The notes below the pieces were generated by a model. The model made no database searches. It was not told where the DNA came from and saw nothing but the letters and a program-made list of their open reading frames with translations. From Ligustrum vulgare (taxonomy: Eukaryota > Streptophyta > Magnoliopsida > Lamiales > Oleaceae): 64,000 nucleotides of DNA. Shown in pieces: positions 22,401 through 32,410 of this stretch. How positions within the stretch are numbered: position 1 is the first letter of the stretch; each line of letters begins with the position of its first letter. The DNA lies in contig OY743169.1 of assembly GCA_963555705.1 (NCBI GenBank), positions 44,256,124-44,320,123 of the forward strand, in the 5' to 3' direction. A program made the translations under genes and the position numbers.

Positions 22401-22544
22401 TTTCGGTCGACCGGTTCTGGAGTTTCGGTCGACCGAATCATAAAATAGCCGTTACACATTATAGCCGTTTAAACTTTCGGTTGAACAGATATTTCGGTCG
22501 ACCAGACTTTCGGTCGATCAAGTATACTTTCGGTCGGCCGAAAG
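22401..22544. repeat. Array of six TTTCGGTCGACC boxes
   Basis: Boxes start at 22401, 22423, 22475, 22492, 22508 and 22528. The best are near-perfect palindromes around GTCGAC (22401, 22423) or GGTCGGCC (22528); the box at 22475 is decayed (GGTTGAAC). Spacing is 22, 52, 17, 16 and 20 bp. The array ends 25 bp from the TATA box of the LTR. TAGCCGTT occurs twice between the second and third boxes. Confidence 0.85.
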
Positions 22545-23236
22545 TAGAAAAACATGAATTTTTATTTTTACATCGAAAAGTTTATTTTTCCAAAAACTAT
22601 TTCATGTTATGTTTCGAAAATCATTTTAATGCAATTGATGAATTTTCAAATAAGTTTCTTGATGCATAAAAATCATTTTCGAGCTCGTTGAATTCCATCG
22701 CTAAAGATTGAGAGTGTTATACCTTTACATATGTTAAATCAACTCTAATCTTGTATGCTTGAATTCTTGATCTTCATGTCATGCTTTTCAACCTCAATTT
22801 TGATCTTTGAATATCTTCAATTCTTTCATGATCTTCTTTGCGTCTCATGTGCTCGATCACATAATTTTGATTTATATCCTTGAGAGACGATTTGAACATT
22901 GAGTGCTTTGAATATTTATCATTACATGAAACACTTGAAGCACACTTGTTAGCAACACAATAAATTCTTATTTGTTATGATCAAAACAATAAGGTCAAAT
23001 TGACCATAGGTCAACAACTTTATCCATGTGGGCCGAACCAATTTTTGGACTAATTTTTTTTTCAAATTTCAGTGGGGGCCTACAACCCACCTGGGGTCAG
23101 CATGGTACCCGTCCCTACACCCACCCCAACACTCACCACCAAATACCTCAATATTATTATTATTATTAAAACATCAACATAATCCTAGCGTGGTTTTCAA
23201 GCCTCCGCCAAAGCAGGCTGATGGGAGTTAGGATTC

Positions 23237-23511
23237 TGGAGATGGTAAAAATATCCAATCCTCCCGAACCAGATGGGTACCCACAGTTGGTAGGGTGGGT
23301 TTCAAGCGACCCCAACGGGGCAGGTTTTGGTCGTTCTGCCCTGAATATTAATTACTATAAAATATATATCGGGAAAAAAATTAAAATTAAACAGGGCGGC
23401 TAGTTTGACCCGCCCCGAACCCAAACTCGCCCCACCGTCCCACCCTGAGATTCGTGGGTTTGGGATAAAAAAAATTTGCGGAGTGGGGGCTAACCACCTC
23501 GTTGCCATTAC
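23237..23511. mobile_element. hAT MITE with GC-rich subterminal repeats
   Basis: 275 bp flanked by a perfect 8-bp duplication TAGGATTC (23229-23236, 23512-23519). The left end is TGGAGATGGTAA and the right end GTTGCCATTAC, close to the 1783-2263 MITE. Subterminal sequence is rich in GGGCGGG, GACCCGCCCC and CCCCACC words around an AT core. The open frames across it (23221-23508) are read through these repeats and are not genes. Confidence 0.8.
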
Positions 23512-23519
23512 TAGGATTC

Positions 23520-24076
23520 CCTGACCGTTTTACGTATAATAAAATGAAAAGTAATGGAAGGAGGGGAACATAAACCTGACCTCCAGAAAATGCAAACTAT
23601 AAAGTGCGTTCGAAATCTTAAATATTTTAATATTGATAAAAAATAATTTTTTCGTTGATTTCATATTATACGATTTAATGAGATCTTCAAAATGAGTACC
23701 ATATTAATATATAAATTTTTGCTATTTAAAAATAAGTATTTATCATATTCTTGGGTTTTGCTAAAATTTAACACATTCATTGTAGCAATAGTAAGAAGTT
23801 AACTCTAATTTTTTGTCTATGTGACTAGCTCAATTAAGCTAGTCTATTGTGGATGCTCTAAGATCCCAAAAATATTCGTATAATGTAGTCAGCAGGTTTC
23901 AGCCATCATTTATTTTTTCATTTGAGTACCTCATCAGTTTTTATTTATTTATTTTGTAGCACTAGCATCCTTAGTATCTAATTTCATATATTTCACAATT
24001 GATACCTTCAAATATTACATAATCATCACATGTTTAAACTTTTCGAGGGTAAATTGTTTAGCATTTATATACCTCA
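23520..24076. other. Unclassified AT-rich spacer
   Basis: No gene. It includes the right arm of the possible split MITE (to about 23862). Confidence 0.5.
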
Positions 24077-24682
24077 CAGGGGCGGACTCGAATTTTTTGT
24101 TCAGTGTAGGCAAAACTAGAAAATATGGGGCTGAGAGGCCCCTCCCGAGGGTTCGGGGGGCGGAACCCCCTATTTTTTTTGAATGAAGAGAATTGAAGTC
24201 GACGATTTTAAGTCCTAAATCTAATGTAAATACATTAATATGTAGTTTGAAAATAGTACATTCATTATCATTCATTGATCTTTTACTTGAAATATGAGTT
24301 TCTTCGTACTCTTGAGTTTATAGGCAAATAAACATAAAAAAACAACAATATTATAACATCCATAGTTTTCAGCAGCACAGAACGTAAATGCACAAAGTTA
24401 GCATAAGCATATACAAATAAACATTAAGTTTAAGGAAACAAAATTAAATTGTTAAAAAAAAAAAAATAGAAACGACATGAAAAAAATGTAGAAGCAAATT
24501 GGGTAGGAATTAAGAGTTTTTATCTGTTGTACAATTTGGGTTCGATTTGTAATCGACATATAAAATTTAAATAGGCTAGCCTACAAATTAACCGAGAAAA
24601 CTTCATTGCAGGCCATAGAATTGGTGGATTCCATATTTTTTTTTTTTATAATGGGCTAACCCAAAGGTCAGGGCAGGCATGT
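24077..24682. mobile_element. hAT element truncated by Helitron
   Basis: Left end CAGGGGCGGACTCG is a common plant hAT terminus and is followed by a 'gtgtaggc' block. Near 24660-24681 sequence like the inner right end of the 20451-23117 hAT (CCCAAAGGTCAGGGCAGGCATG) appears, but the last terminal bases are replaced by the Helitron-like end at 24683. No transposase is seen. Confidence 0.5.
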
Positions 24683-25431
24683 GTCGTAATCGCACCCGTG
24701 CGATGCACGAAAGATATAATTGACAAATATTTATTGAATAAGTTGTAAAAATACAATGTCCGACATAAATTGTGCATTCATATATAATGAAAAATACCAA
24801 GAAAATTAAAACATAAAATTACGACTTGCATATTTTCTTTTAACAGCTAATTATTCATTCTCTAGTTTTCTTAATCTATTTAGACTAAGTAAGATATCGA
24901 CATGTAACTTATTCTATACTTTACAATTTTGATTTAATGACTAAAGTCAAGTTTATGATTGTTTGATTTCTAAAAGTTGAAATATTTACAATTTTCAATT
25001 CATAGAATGAAATAATATGAAATACAAACTTTAATTAAATTTTATTGAATGAATATTGCAAATATAATTCCCTTAAAAAAATCACCTATACATCTCAATT
25101 TATAAATGGAGGTTTAACCCACAAGATATAAGATTTTATCACTTATTTGTATAAAATTAATTTTTTCAATGTTCATTTTCAATCACATATTCTTTTAAAC
25201 TCATTTTCACAATTACACATACTATTTTTGTGCATGTTAAATAAACATGTAAACCATATTATAAATATTTTTTTTTTCAAAAATTCATAAATCATTTAAT
25301 ACATGCATTAATTGAACTCTCTTAATTCATGTATTAAAATAAATTGATAAAATTAAGAATTTCCTAAAATGACAATTGAAAATGGGGGGAAACTATGTGC
25401 GTAAAATGATGACGGTTATCCTATTGTTAGA
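24683..25431 (-). mobile_element. Helitron-like element 1
   Basis: On the minus strand the 5' end is TCTAACAATAGGATAACCG (right edge, 25431) and the 3' end has the hairpin CGTGCATCGCACG (24709-24697) about ten bases from the terminus, the usual Helitron arrangement. The terminal CTAG is degraded to a CGAC-like sequence. A T follows the 5' TC edge as expected for A^T insertion. About 749 bp, non-coding, and homologous in parts to the next element. Confidence 0.65.
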
Positions 25432-25440
25432 TATTATATA

Positions 25441-26853
25441 CTAGTAATCACACTCTTGCGATGCACTGAAGATATAATTGACAATTATTTACTGAATAAA
25501 TTGTAAAAATGCAATGTCCAACATAAATTATGCATTCATATATAATGAAAAATACTTAAAAAAGTAAAACATAAAATTGCGACGTGTATATTTTTTTAAC
25601 AGCTTATTGTTCATTCTCTAGTTTTCTTAATTTATTCAGGCGAAGTAAGATATGAAGTCGAGCTTATGATTTTTTGATTTCTAAAAGTTGAAATGTTTAC
25701 AATTTTCAAATCGTAAAATTTATTGCTAATAGACATTTATAGAATTAATTTATCGACTCCCCATATAGCACTATGAGAATTTGTACTATCTTAATGCAAT
25801 AATTGATATTTAAATATATTAAAAAAATATTTCATTTCATTACATGTAAAAAAGCATATACATTACAAACAAAATTTAACAAACATTTTAAAAAATAAAA
25901 AAAAAATGATAAAACTTAAATTAAATTTTGCAATTTATTAAACTTACACTTGACAAACTTATATTCAGTCATTTATTTAAATGAATGTAACAAATAAATA
26001 AATAAAAAATCATCTATACATCTTAATTTATAAATGGGGGTTTAACCCACAAGACATAAAACTTTATCACTTATTCGTATAAAATTAATTCTTCGAAAAT
26101 AATTTTTTTCAATGTTCATTCTCAATCACACATTCTTTAATACTCATTTTCCACAATTTCACATACTATTTTTTGTGCATGTTAAATAAACGGGTTGACC
26201 ATATTCTATTTTAAATAGAATGATTTTTTTAACATCTTCTATTTTACAAATTGAACTAATGGGTTTATCGGAACCTAAAGTTTCAAAAATTTAAATGATT
26301 TAATTGAATTTACTTAGAAAGATCGAATATCTATTATTTCTTTCAATTTGATAAGAAAAATATTCAAAATTAATTAATTAGGTCAAATTTAATTTAGGTA
26401 AGAAATGATAGGTATCATTTTAGGACTTAAATGTGATAAATTAAAAAGATTGAATGTTGGAAAAATTAAAAAGTATAAGTAAAATTTTTACATTTAGTAT
26501 TTAAGACGATTTTACGAATGATATGTTTAGAGTTTGCTCTCATTTCTTAGCTTGTATTAAACTTCTCGTTGACATCTTGAATTTGACACTCATATTGCAT
26601 ATTTTTTACTTCAAAATAATGTAATAATTATCAAAAGAGAAAAATAATAATCTATAATTTGACTTTTATAGATATTTTTTTTTCACAAAGCCATAAATCA
26701 TTTACTACATACATTAATTGATCTTTCCTAATTTATGTATTAAAATAAATTGATAAAAATAAGAAATTTCCTAAAACGGCAGGTGAAAATGAGCGGGAAA
26801 CTATGTGCGTAAAATGGTTACGGTTATCCTATTATTATTTATGTGTAGATAGA
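25441..26853 (-). mobile_element. Helitron-like element 2
   Basis: Left edge CTAG (25441-25444) preceded by A; right edge GA followed by T (26852-26854). On the minus strand this is 5' TCTATCTACAC..CTAG 3' inserted between A and T, as for Helitrons. A subterminal GTGCATCGCAAG weak hairpin lies at the 3' end. Inner blocks (ATAAATGGGGGTTTAACCCA, CTATGTGCGTAAAATG) are shared with element 1, but this copy is longer (1,413 bp). No Rep/helicase is encoded. Confidence 0.7.
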
Positions 26854-26939
26854 TGTTCAACTCATTTGTTATCTTTAATATTATAAATCATATTTTCTAA
26901 AATATTTATTATATATATTATTTTTATATTTTTTACTAA

Positions 26940-27113
26940 GGCTTTGTTTGATGTACATTATTTTAAAAAATTATTTTAAATAGCGATTGAAGTAATATTA
27001 TGTGGTTGGAAACGAAAGAAAAACTTTGGATTTATGTGTAAAATAGTTTATTGCTAAAATGTATAATTAAAATACTGTAAAAAAGTTACTTTTAAAGAAC
27101 ATCAAATATAGGC
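26940..27113. mobile_element. PIF/Harbinger-type MITE
   Basis: 174 bp, inverted termini GGCTTTGTTTGATGT and (reverse complement) GCCTATATTTGATGT, flanked by TAA (26937-26939, 27114-27116). It is followed at 27119 by GCCTTCGTTTGGTGAC, possibly the single surviving end of a related element. Confidence 0.7.
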
Positions 27114-27116
27114 TAA

Positions 27117-27609
27117 ATTAAGCCTTCGTTTGGTGACTATATTTTTGTTTATAAGCAAAAATATTTTTTTTGAGGTAAATTGTGCGGTTGAAAAGTAGTT
27201 TTAAAAAATGTGTATGCTTAAAAAGTGTGTCAAAAAGTGTGTTGTTTATATATAACTTATAGACAGGGTTATTGTACAAATGCTAATATTGAAGAGTTAA
27301 TGCGTTGATTTTCTCTTTAGTTAATATTATATTAATAGAATTATTAATATTTTTTAATCATTCTCAATTTTAATAATTTTTTTAAAAATTATAGGGTATA
27401 AGATTTTTGGTATAATCTCGTTATCTCAAACATTGCTCGGTTGTCGTATCATACATGATAATTGCAATATTTTCGAAATTATTATTTTGACAACTTATTT
27501 TGCGTAAATAAAGTTAAAATTTTATTTGTAAAATTCAAATATTTATTAGGTTAAGATTAAACAAACATTTCTAATTATTGTGATTGATGTTTTTGAATCA
27601 AAATTGAAA

Positions 27610-27610
<1 letters not shown>
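27117..27610. other. AT-rich spacer
   Basis: No gene. The last part (ATTATTGTGATTGATGTTTTT near 27573) is repeated near 27914, on the other side of the TA run. Confidence 0.5.

Positions 27611-27678
<68 letters not shown>
27611..27678. repeat. (TA)34 microsatellite
   Basis: An uninterrupted 68-bp TA run. The Ile-Tyr repeat frames read across it on the minus strand are artefacts. Confidence 0.95.
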
Positions 27679-27681
<3 letters not shown>

Positions 27682-28379
27682 CAGATAGTCTGATAATTAT
27701 GAATGCAAAATCTAGGCAAATACGAATGCAAAATAAATGTTCCCGCCTATATTTTGGTTTCATTAATGATATAATATATGTATATAAAAATATGTATTTA
27801 TCAATTTTGTGCTTTCAACTTGATGCAATTGTAATTTGTGTCTGCATTTAAATCCATTTGGATTAATGTAGTATCTTAATCCCGGTCAATTTAGTTTTAA
27901 TTTTAAGGTATTAATTATTGTGATTGATGTTTTTCGAACGAAAAAGTGGAAAAAAGAAGTTAAATACAGCAGGCAAATGTAGAAGTTATGAGAAATATAT
28001 TGATACATTCCACATGCATTGATATTCATACTGATCATAATATTACATCAAACAAATCAAAAATGATATAACATTAAAAAAGCAACTAAATTTGCATTTT
28101 CAATAAAATTAGTAATAATTTATAAAAATTATAAAAACCAATAGTCATTTTATTATTAAATATATAAATTGACATTACTATTAAAAAAATTTATTAATAA
28201 TTTGAATTAGTTATGTTGTTTTTCAAATTATAATAATCATTGTAATAAAAATTTATTTTATGCCTTTATATATATGTTGATAATGTATAAGAATTAAAAT
28301 TTTGCAAATACTTATTGAAATCGATATTGTGGATAAAAATTTTCGTGAATTGGGTGAAATACTAGTATCAATAATAAAA
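27679..28379. other. AT-rich spacer
   Basis: No gene or classified repeat seen, other than the short direct repeat near 27914. Confidence 0.5.
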
Positions 28380-28382
28380 TTA

Positions 28383-28911
28383 GGCTGTGTTTGATACAAC
28401 CTTATTTTCCAGGAAAATGTCAAATCATGGAAAATATTTTCCACCTTTTGCATTTGTTCGGTGTTTGGTTGGAAAAATTTGCATTGGAAAATATTTTCTT
28501 AGGTACAACCATTTAAAGCACAACTACCTCATTTTCCTTGAAAATATTTTCTTACCTATTTGTTGAGAAAATATTTTCCAACTAAGGTGGAAAATTCTTT
28601 TGCGTCACGTTTGATCATTTTTATTATTGTTAATTGACTTTTTTTTTCCCAGAAATTAACATTATTATTATCAAGTACAAATGAGTGAAAAAATTTTTTT
28701 TATTAAATTTGTTAAATTTTGATTATTTTCTATGGAAAATAATATCAATCAAACAACAAAATTTGGAAAATCTCCCACTTTTTCACTTGAAAAATTAATC
28801 TAATCAAACACTTCCAATTAACATTTTCCAGGAAAATAATTTCCAGTCAAATCAATTCCTAGAAAATATTTTCCTACCATCTATTTTCCATCTTTTCTAT
28901 CAAACACAGCC
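28383..28911. mobile_element. PIF/Harbinger-type MITE (529 bp)
   Basis: Perfect inverted termini GGCTGTGTTTGATA at both ends, flanked by TTA (28380-28382 and 28912-28914). Further inner words (GGAAAATATTTTCC, TTTTCCAGGAAAAT) are palindromic and repeated along the element, giving it strong fold-back potential. It is non-coding. Confidence 0.85.
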
Positions 28912-28980
28912 TTAAAGTTTTTAGTACATTTATACTTAATTGATATCAAGTTTCACTCTTACAAGTAATTTATCTAAAAA

Positions 28981-29639
28981 TGTTTGATAAGGTGAGCAGT
29001 AAGTCAACACATGCAGGAATGAGGCCCAATTAAGTAGTCCAAAGAATGAGTCCATAGGAGGTCGTGCAAAGGCCCAAGATAGAAGTGTTAAGCGAAAGTC
29101 CATTATCGCTCAGATTTGAGAAATGCCCAAAGTTTGGGTGAGTGAAGAAGCCCATCATCATTTAAAGTGACGATTATTACATAATTAATGGTCAGATTTA
29201 TCACATCCCACGATCCAAGAAATTCAGTTACATGCAATTCGATAATGGAAGCAATCGCAGCAGTTAATTCGGAAGTTGTTGACAAGTTATCCATCATGGA
29301 GAAAATGGGCGGTTACTGGGCGATGAACGGTTTGTGAATGAAATTGGAGAAAAACTATCAATGAAGTATAAAAGGAAAAAGAGAAAATAGAGATAGTGAT
29401 CCGATGAATCACTATCAAAATAGAGAACTATGTAATTCCATTTCCTTTTCAATTTTCTTGTAAGTTTTATTTACTTTGCAATTTAGTGTGCTTGTGCCCC
29501 TTGGAGGCATTTCGCTTTTATTGTAATTTTCATAAATAAAACACCCCTTGTTGGGATTTTGTCTCAAAAAGTTATTGTTCCTTACACATCGTCTGAATCC
29601 CTTTTATTGGTAATGATAGTTCATTTAAGCGCGAAACCA
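28981..29639 (+). mobile_element. J 5' LTR (Tat/Ogre-like)
   Basis: About 659 bp. It shares most of its length with the LTR at 61603-62246 (GAGGCCCAATTAAG, TGGGCGGTTACTGGGC, CTTGGAGGCATTTCG). A TATAAAAGG box lies at 29367-29375. It is followed by a primer-binding site TGGCACGCCCAGTAGGG (29642-29658), resembling the tRNA-Arg/Asp-type sites of Tat elements. The exact start is uncertain by a few bases. Confidence 0.7.
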
Positions 29640-29641
29640 TT

Positions 29642-29658
29642 TGGCACGCCCAGTAGGG
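29642..29658 (+). other. Primer-binding site of J
   Basis: TGGCACGCCCAGTAGGG directly after the LTR. It resembles the TGGCGCCGTC-type sites used by Tat-lineage elements, with a few substitutions. Confidence 0.6.
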
Positions 29659-29819
29659 CAACTTTGGTATTCGAAGATACAAAAGGTGAAGTAATATGCC
29701 TCATAAATATTCTGATAAGGAGCCAGCAGGCCAACGATTAGTCAAGTCTGTAATCGAACGATAAAAGAAGAAGCAAAGTACTTTAGGAACAGAGGGACAA
29801 AATTAAAGTCGTTATAAAT

Positions 29820-31790
29820 CAATGATAGAGTTGAGTCCTCGAACCATGCATGCATTGCTTGGTGAACTCAGGCAAGATGTTGTCGAACAGGTAAATCTAC
29901 AAAATGTTCATAATATGGAAAAATTTATTCAAAATGAAAATATACACACTATGACAACATGGCCAAATAACTAAGTACATTAAACGAACTTATGAATAAA
30001 TTAGTGGGCCAAATTTTCCAACAAAGTTTGCGAAGTATAGGAAATCACTTTCAAGCCAGAATGATTGTAGGGTATTCTCCAGTCTTAAGTCCAAATCAGG
30101 GAATAGAGCCACCTTTTAGACCATCTACTTCAAATTCTGAGGGTGGTGGAAAGGAAAACTTGGGTAATGTTAATGGAATGTCAAACCTGGTGGTAGCCCG
30201 AACACAAGAGACAATGTCCAGAACAATGACATAATGCCACACGTGTTAATAATGGGGGAAATACTCCCGTTAATGGAAACAATGGTTTAAATAATGGTAC
30301 TTTTTCCACAAATCAATGACTAAATATTAGGCCTCAAGTGATTCTTCGAGTAAACCAACCTATTGGTGTCCCATATGATCCCAATGTTCTGTAGAGAAAT
30401 CAAATCACAGAGATAGTACAAGATCAAATGGTTTATGGGATGCAACCTTTCATTAGGCCGACCTATAGGAAAACATATCCTGATTAGGTAGATCAAGCGT
30501 ACCATGCCTAGAGGGTACAAAGTGCCATAGTTTTCATTATTTACTGGCCAGGAGAAGTCTCTACAATATGGTGAAGTAACTGATTATCACAACGTGAGAT
30601 TATTTCCTAGTTCATTAACAGGGGTAGCTTTCTCGTGGTTCATTAATTTGCTAACAAATTATGTTTAGATATGGCAACAATAAGAACAATTATTCCACGC
30701 TCAGTTTTATAAAACTGAAACGGAAGTTATTTTGGCTGATTTGGAGAATTTACGTCAAATGACAAATGAATGTGCATAATTTTTCCTTCAAAGGTTTAAA
30801 ATATCTAAGAGTAAATATTTTGAACATTTTCCTGAAAAAGGGTTTGTTAATATTACTCAAAGCTATTTAAGCTTTGGTTTAAAGAAGAAATTCCAAGACA
30901 GAAAATTTCCTGACCTTTTTCAATTGAATGGTAATATGTTTGGTATGAACGTTTATTTAATAAGAGAAGAAGAACAAATGAAAAATTCTAGCAAATTGAC
31001 TTATTATAGAGACCCGAATTTTGATGTTCATACTTTTGATGAACATTACGACCACACGAAGTTTGTTTGGCGAAATTGGTTAAGGGACTTGCATATGATT
31101 TTCCTTTAATAGCCAAATCAAGAACATCAGTCAAGAATGAGTCTATAAGGAACTTGCATATGCTTGTCCTTTAATAGCCAAATCAGAAACATTAGTCAAG
31201 AATGAGTCTATAAGAGATGAAAACAAGAAGGTTAGGATATTCTCATTTGATGTGACCAAAGCTGATATCATATTTGATAAACAGTATAAAGACAAACAAA
31301 TAAAATTGAGCGACAAGCATAAATTGCCAAACTCAGAACAAATTTAAGGTTAAAAATATTGTAAATGGCACAATGCATGGTCTCATATGACTAATAATTT
31401 CTTGGTTTTTCATCATGTATTATAGGATGTCATTGAATCAGGGTGAATCACTTTTGAAGCTAAGACGAAGATGAAAGTGGATGAAAATCCTTTCCTATAG
31501 CTACTTGGGATTAATATTGTAACGACTAGTTTTAAAAGTGGATTGTCAAAGTTCAAATTGGTAGTGGATGACGAAGAGGAAGATTCTAAGCCACATCCCA
31601 ATGCATCTTTGAAAGTCTCGAAGGAAAGGAAGTTAGAAGAGATGAAGGGATTTTTTGTGCTAGATGTAAGAAAGAGGTGAATGAAAATGTGGAAAAGACG
31701 AGCATGGGAACAACATCATTGTCCTTGTATTGTTCCAAATTTCTAGCCTGTTGGAGGACGAAGCATGTCATTCTATGGGAAACCATCTTT
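29820..31790 (+). pseudogene. Tat/Ogre-type gag of element J
   Basis: The gag reading is scattered over three frames with many stops. Recognisable parts are NVRLFPSSLTGVAFSWF (about 30590-30640), the FHAQFYKTETEV and DLENLRQMTNE stretch (about 30690-30775), QRFKISKSKY (about 30790), and after 31230 DVTKADIIFDKQYKDKQI, KYCKWHNAWSHMTNNF and VLDVRKR. This order is that of Gag in plant Tat/Ogre elements (retrotransposon gag domain followed by a KWHN.W.H.TN motif region). A 64-bp tandem duplication (about 31088-31215) lies inside. The sequence is cut at about 31813 by the LTR of element D. It is not functional. Confidence 0.7.
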
Positions 31791-31871
31791 TGAAAGGTAG
31801 TTCAGACCCATTTTGTAACAATCCATTATTTTCCAAATTTTAAGAAAATTATAATTCTGAAATTTTTGATC

Positions 31872-31887
31872 CATGTATCGATACATG
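31872..31887. repeat. CATGTATCGATACATG palindrome
   Basis: A perfect 16-bp palindrome near the D LTR start, followed seven bases later by an inverted pair CCACGT..ACGTGG (31894-31914). Confidence 0.85.
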
Positions 31888-32100
31888 CAGAAGCCCACGT
31901 AGGGTTTACACGTGGTTGAACTGTGATTTCTGGAGTTTAACACGTCTTGCCACTTCTCCACCATGAACAGGAAGTTAACATGCAACTTAGCAGCACCAGC
32001 TAGTAGCTTAGGTGAATCCTCAAGCTAGATTAGGGGAAATCATTACTTAGGAATAATATTTTAATTCAACCAAATTTGAAATCTGGCATACAAATTTCTG

Positions 32101-32110
32101 TATAAATAGG
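32101..32110 (+). promoter_or_regulatory. TATA box of D LTR
   Basis: TATAAATAGG, about 215 bp downstream of the first TATCGATA palindrome. Confidence 0.6.
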
Positions 32111-32362
32111 TGATGTTTCATTCAATGTATTCACAGTAAAAAGCCCAGTTAAAAATTGTGAGAAAGAGAATGAATTTGGTTGGTTTTGTTTCACTTTTCA
32201 AAATTTCAAAAGTAGTCTTGATTTTGATTTATAGTTTTGTAAAATTCTGTTAGATTCATGTTCAAAATACTAGGAAAGTTGTGCAATGATTCTGAATCAA
32301 CAAATCAAGAAAGAATGAGAGAATTTTGCTGAAATAAGAGATCAATTGCAGAAACAGTTCCT

Positions 32363-32410
32363 CAAGTATCGATACATGAAGAATAAGGGTTTGAACATGT
32401 ATCGATACTT
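32363..32410. repeat. Paired TATCGATA boxes
   Basis: CAAGTATCGATACATG (32363-32378) and CATGTATCGATACTT (32396-32410) have centres about 33 bp apart and lie downstream of the TATA box in the probable transcribed part of the LTR. Confidence 0.8.

Larger units (their letters stand above)
21255..23016 (-). mobile_element. Solo LTR B (copia-like) with GGTCGACC boxes
   Basis: 1,762 bp flanked by a perfect 5-bp duplication ACTTT (21250-21254 and 23017-23021), with TG..CA ends. On the minus strand it starts TGTTGACCTATGGTCAA, a start common in plant copia LTRs, and ends near the GGGGGG-rich block at about 21280. A palindrome array (22544-22401) is followed in LTR direction by CTATAAATAG (22376-22367). 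A 31-bp block with GTTTTCACAAGGCTCTCGAA is duplicated at about 21675-21735. No internal region remains. Confidence 0.85.
20451..23117. mobile_element. Non-autonomous hAT element holding solo LTR B
   Basis: Left end CAGGGACAGAGCCAGG and right end ACCCGTCCCTA (reverse complement TAGGGACGGG) are typical hAT termini. An imperfect 8-bp duplication, CACGGACC (20443-20450) versus CACCCACC (23118-23125), flanks it. Subtracting the nested LTR leaves about 900 bp with no transposase; the 20925-21218 minus frame has no recognised domain. Inner flank 'gtgggggc' occurs near both ends (about 20478 and 23070, inverted context), as in related elements. Confidence 0.7.
20291..23862. mobile_element. Possible MITE split by nested insertions
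   Basis: Left flank AGAGTATCAACAATG (about 20294) and right flank CATTGTGGATGCTCT-like sequence (about 23845-23860) are near inverse matches, and CTACAATGAATGTGTTAA occurs forward near 20365 and reversed near 23775. This suggests one inverted-repeat element interrupted by the hAT elements between them. Boundaries and superfamily are not certain. Confidence 0.35.

Noticed and set aside
27546..27763. Minus-strand open frames with an Ile-Tyr repeat
   Set aside because: Produced by reading through the (TA)34 microsatellite.
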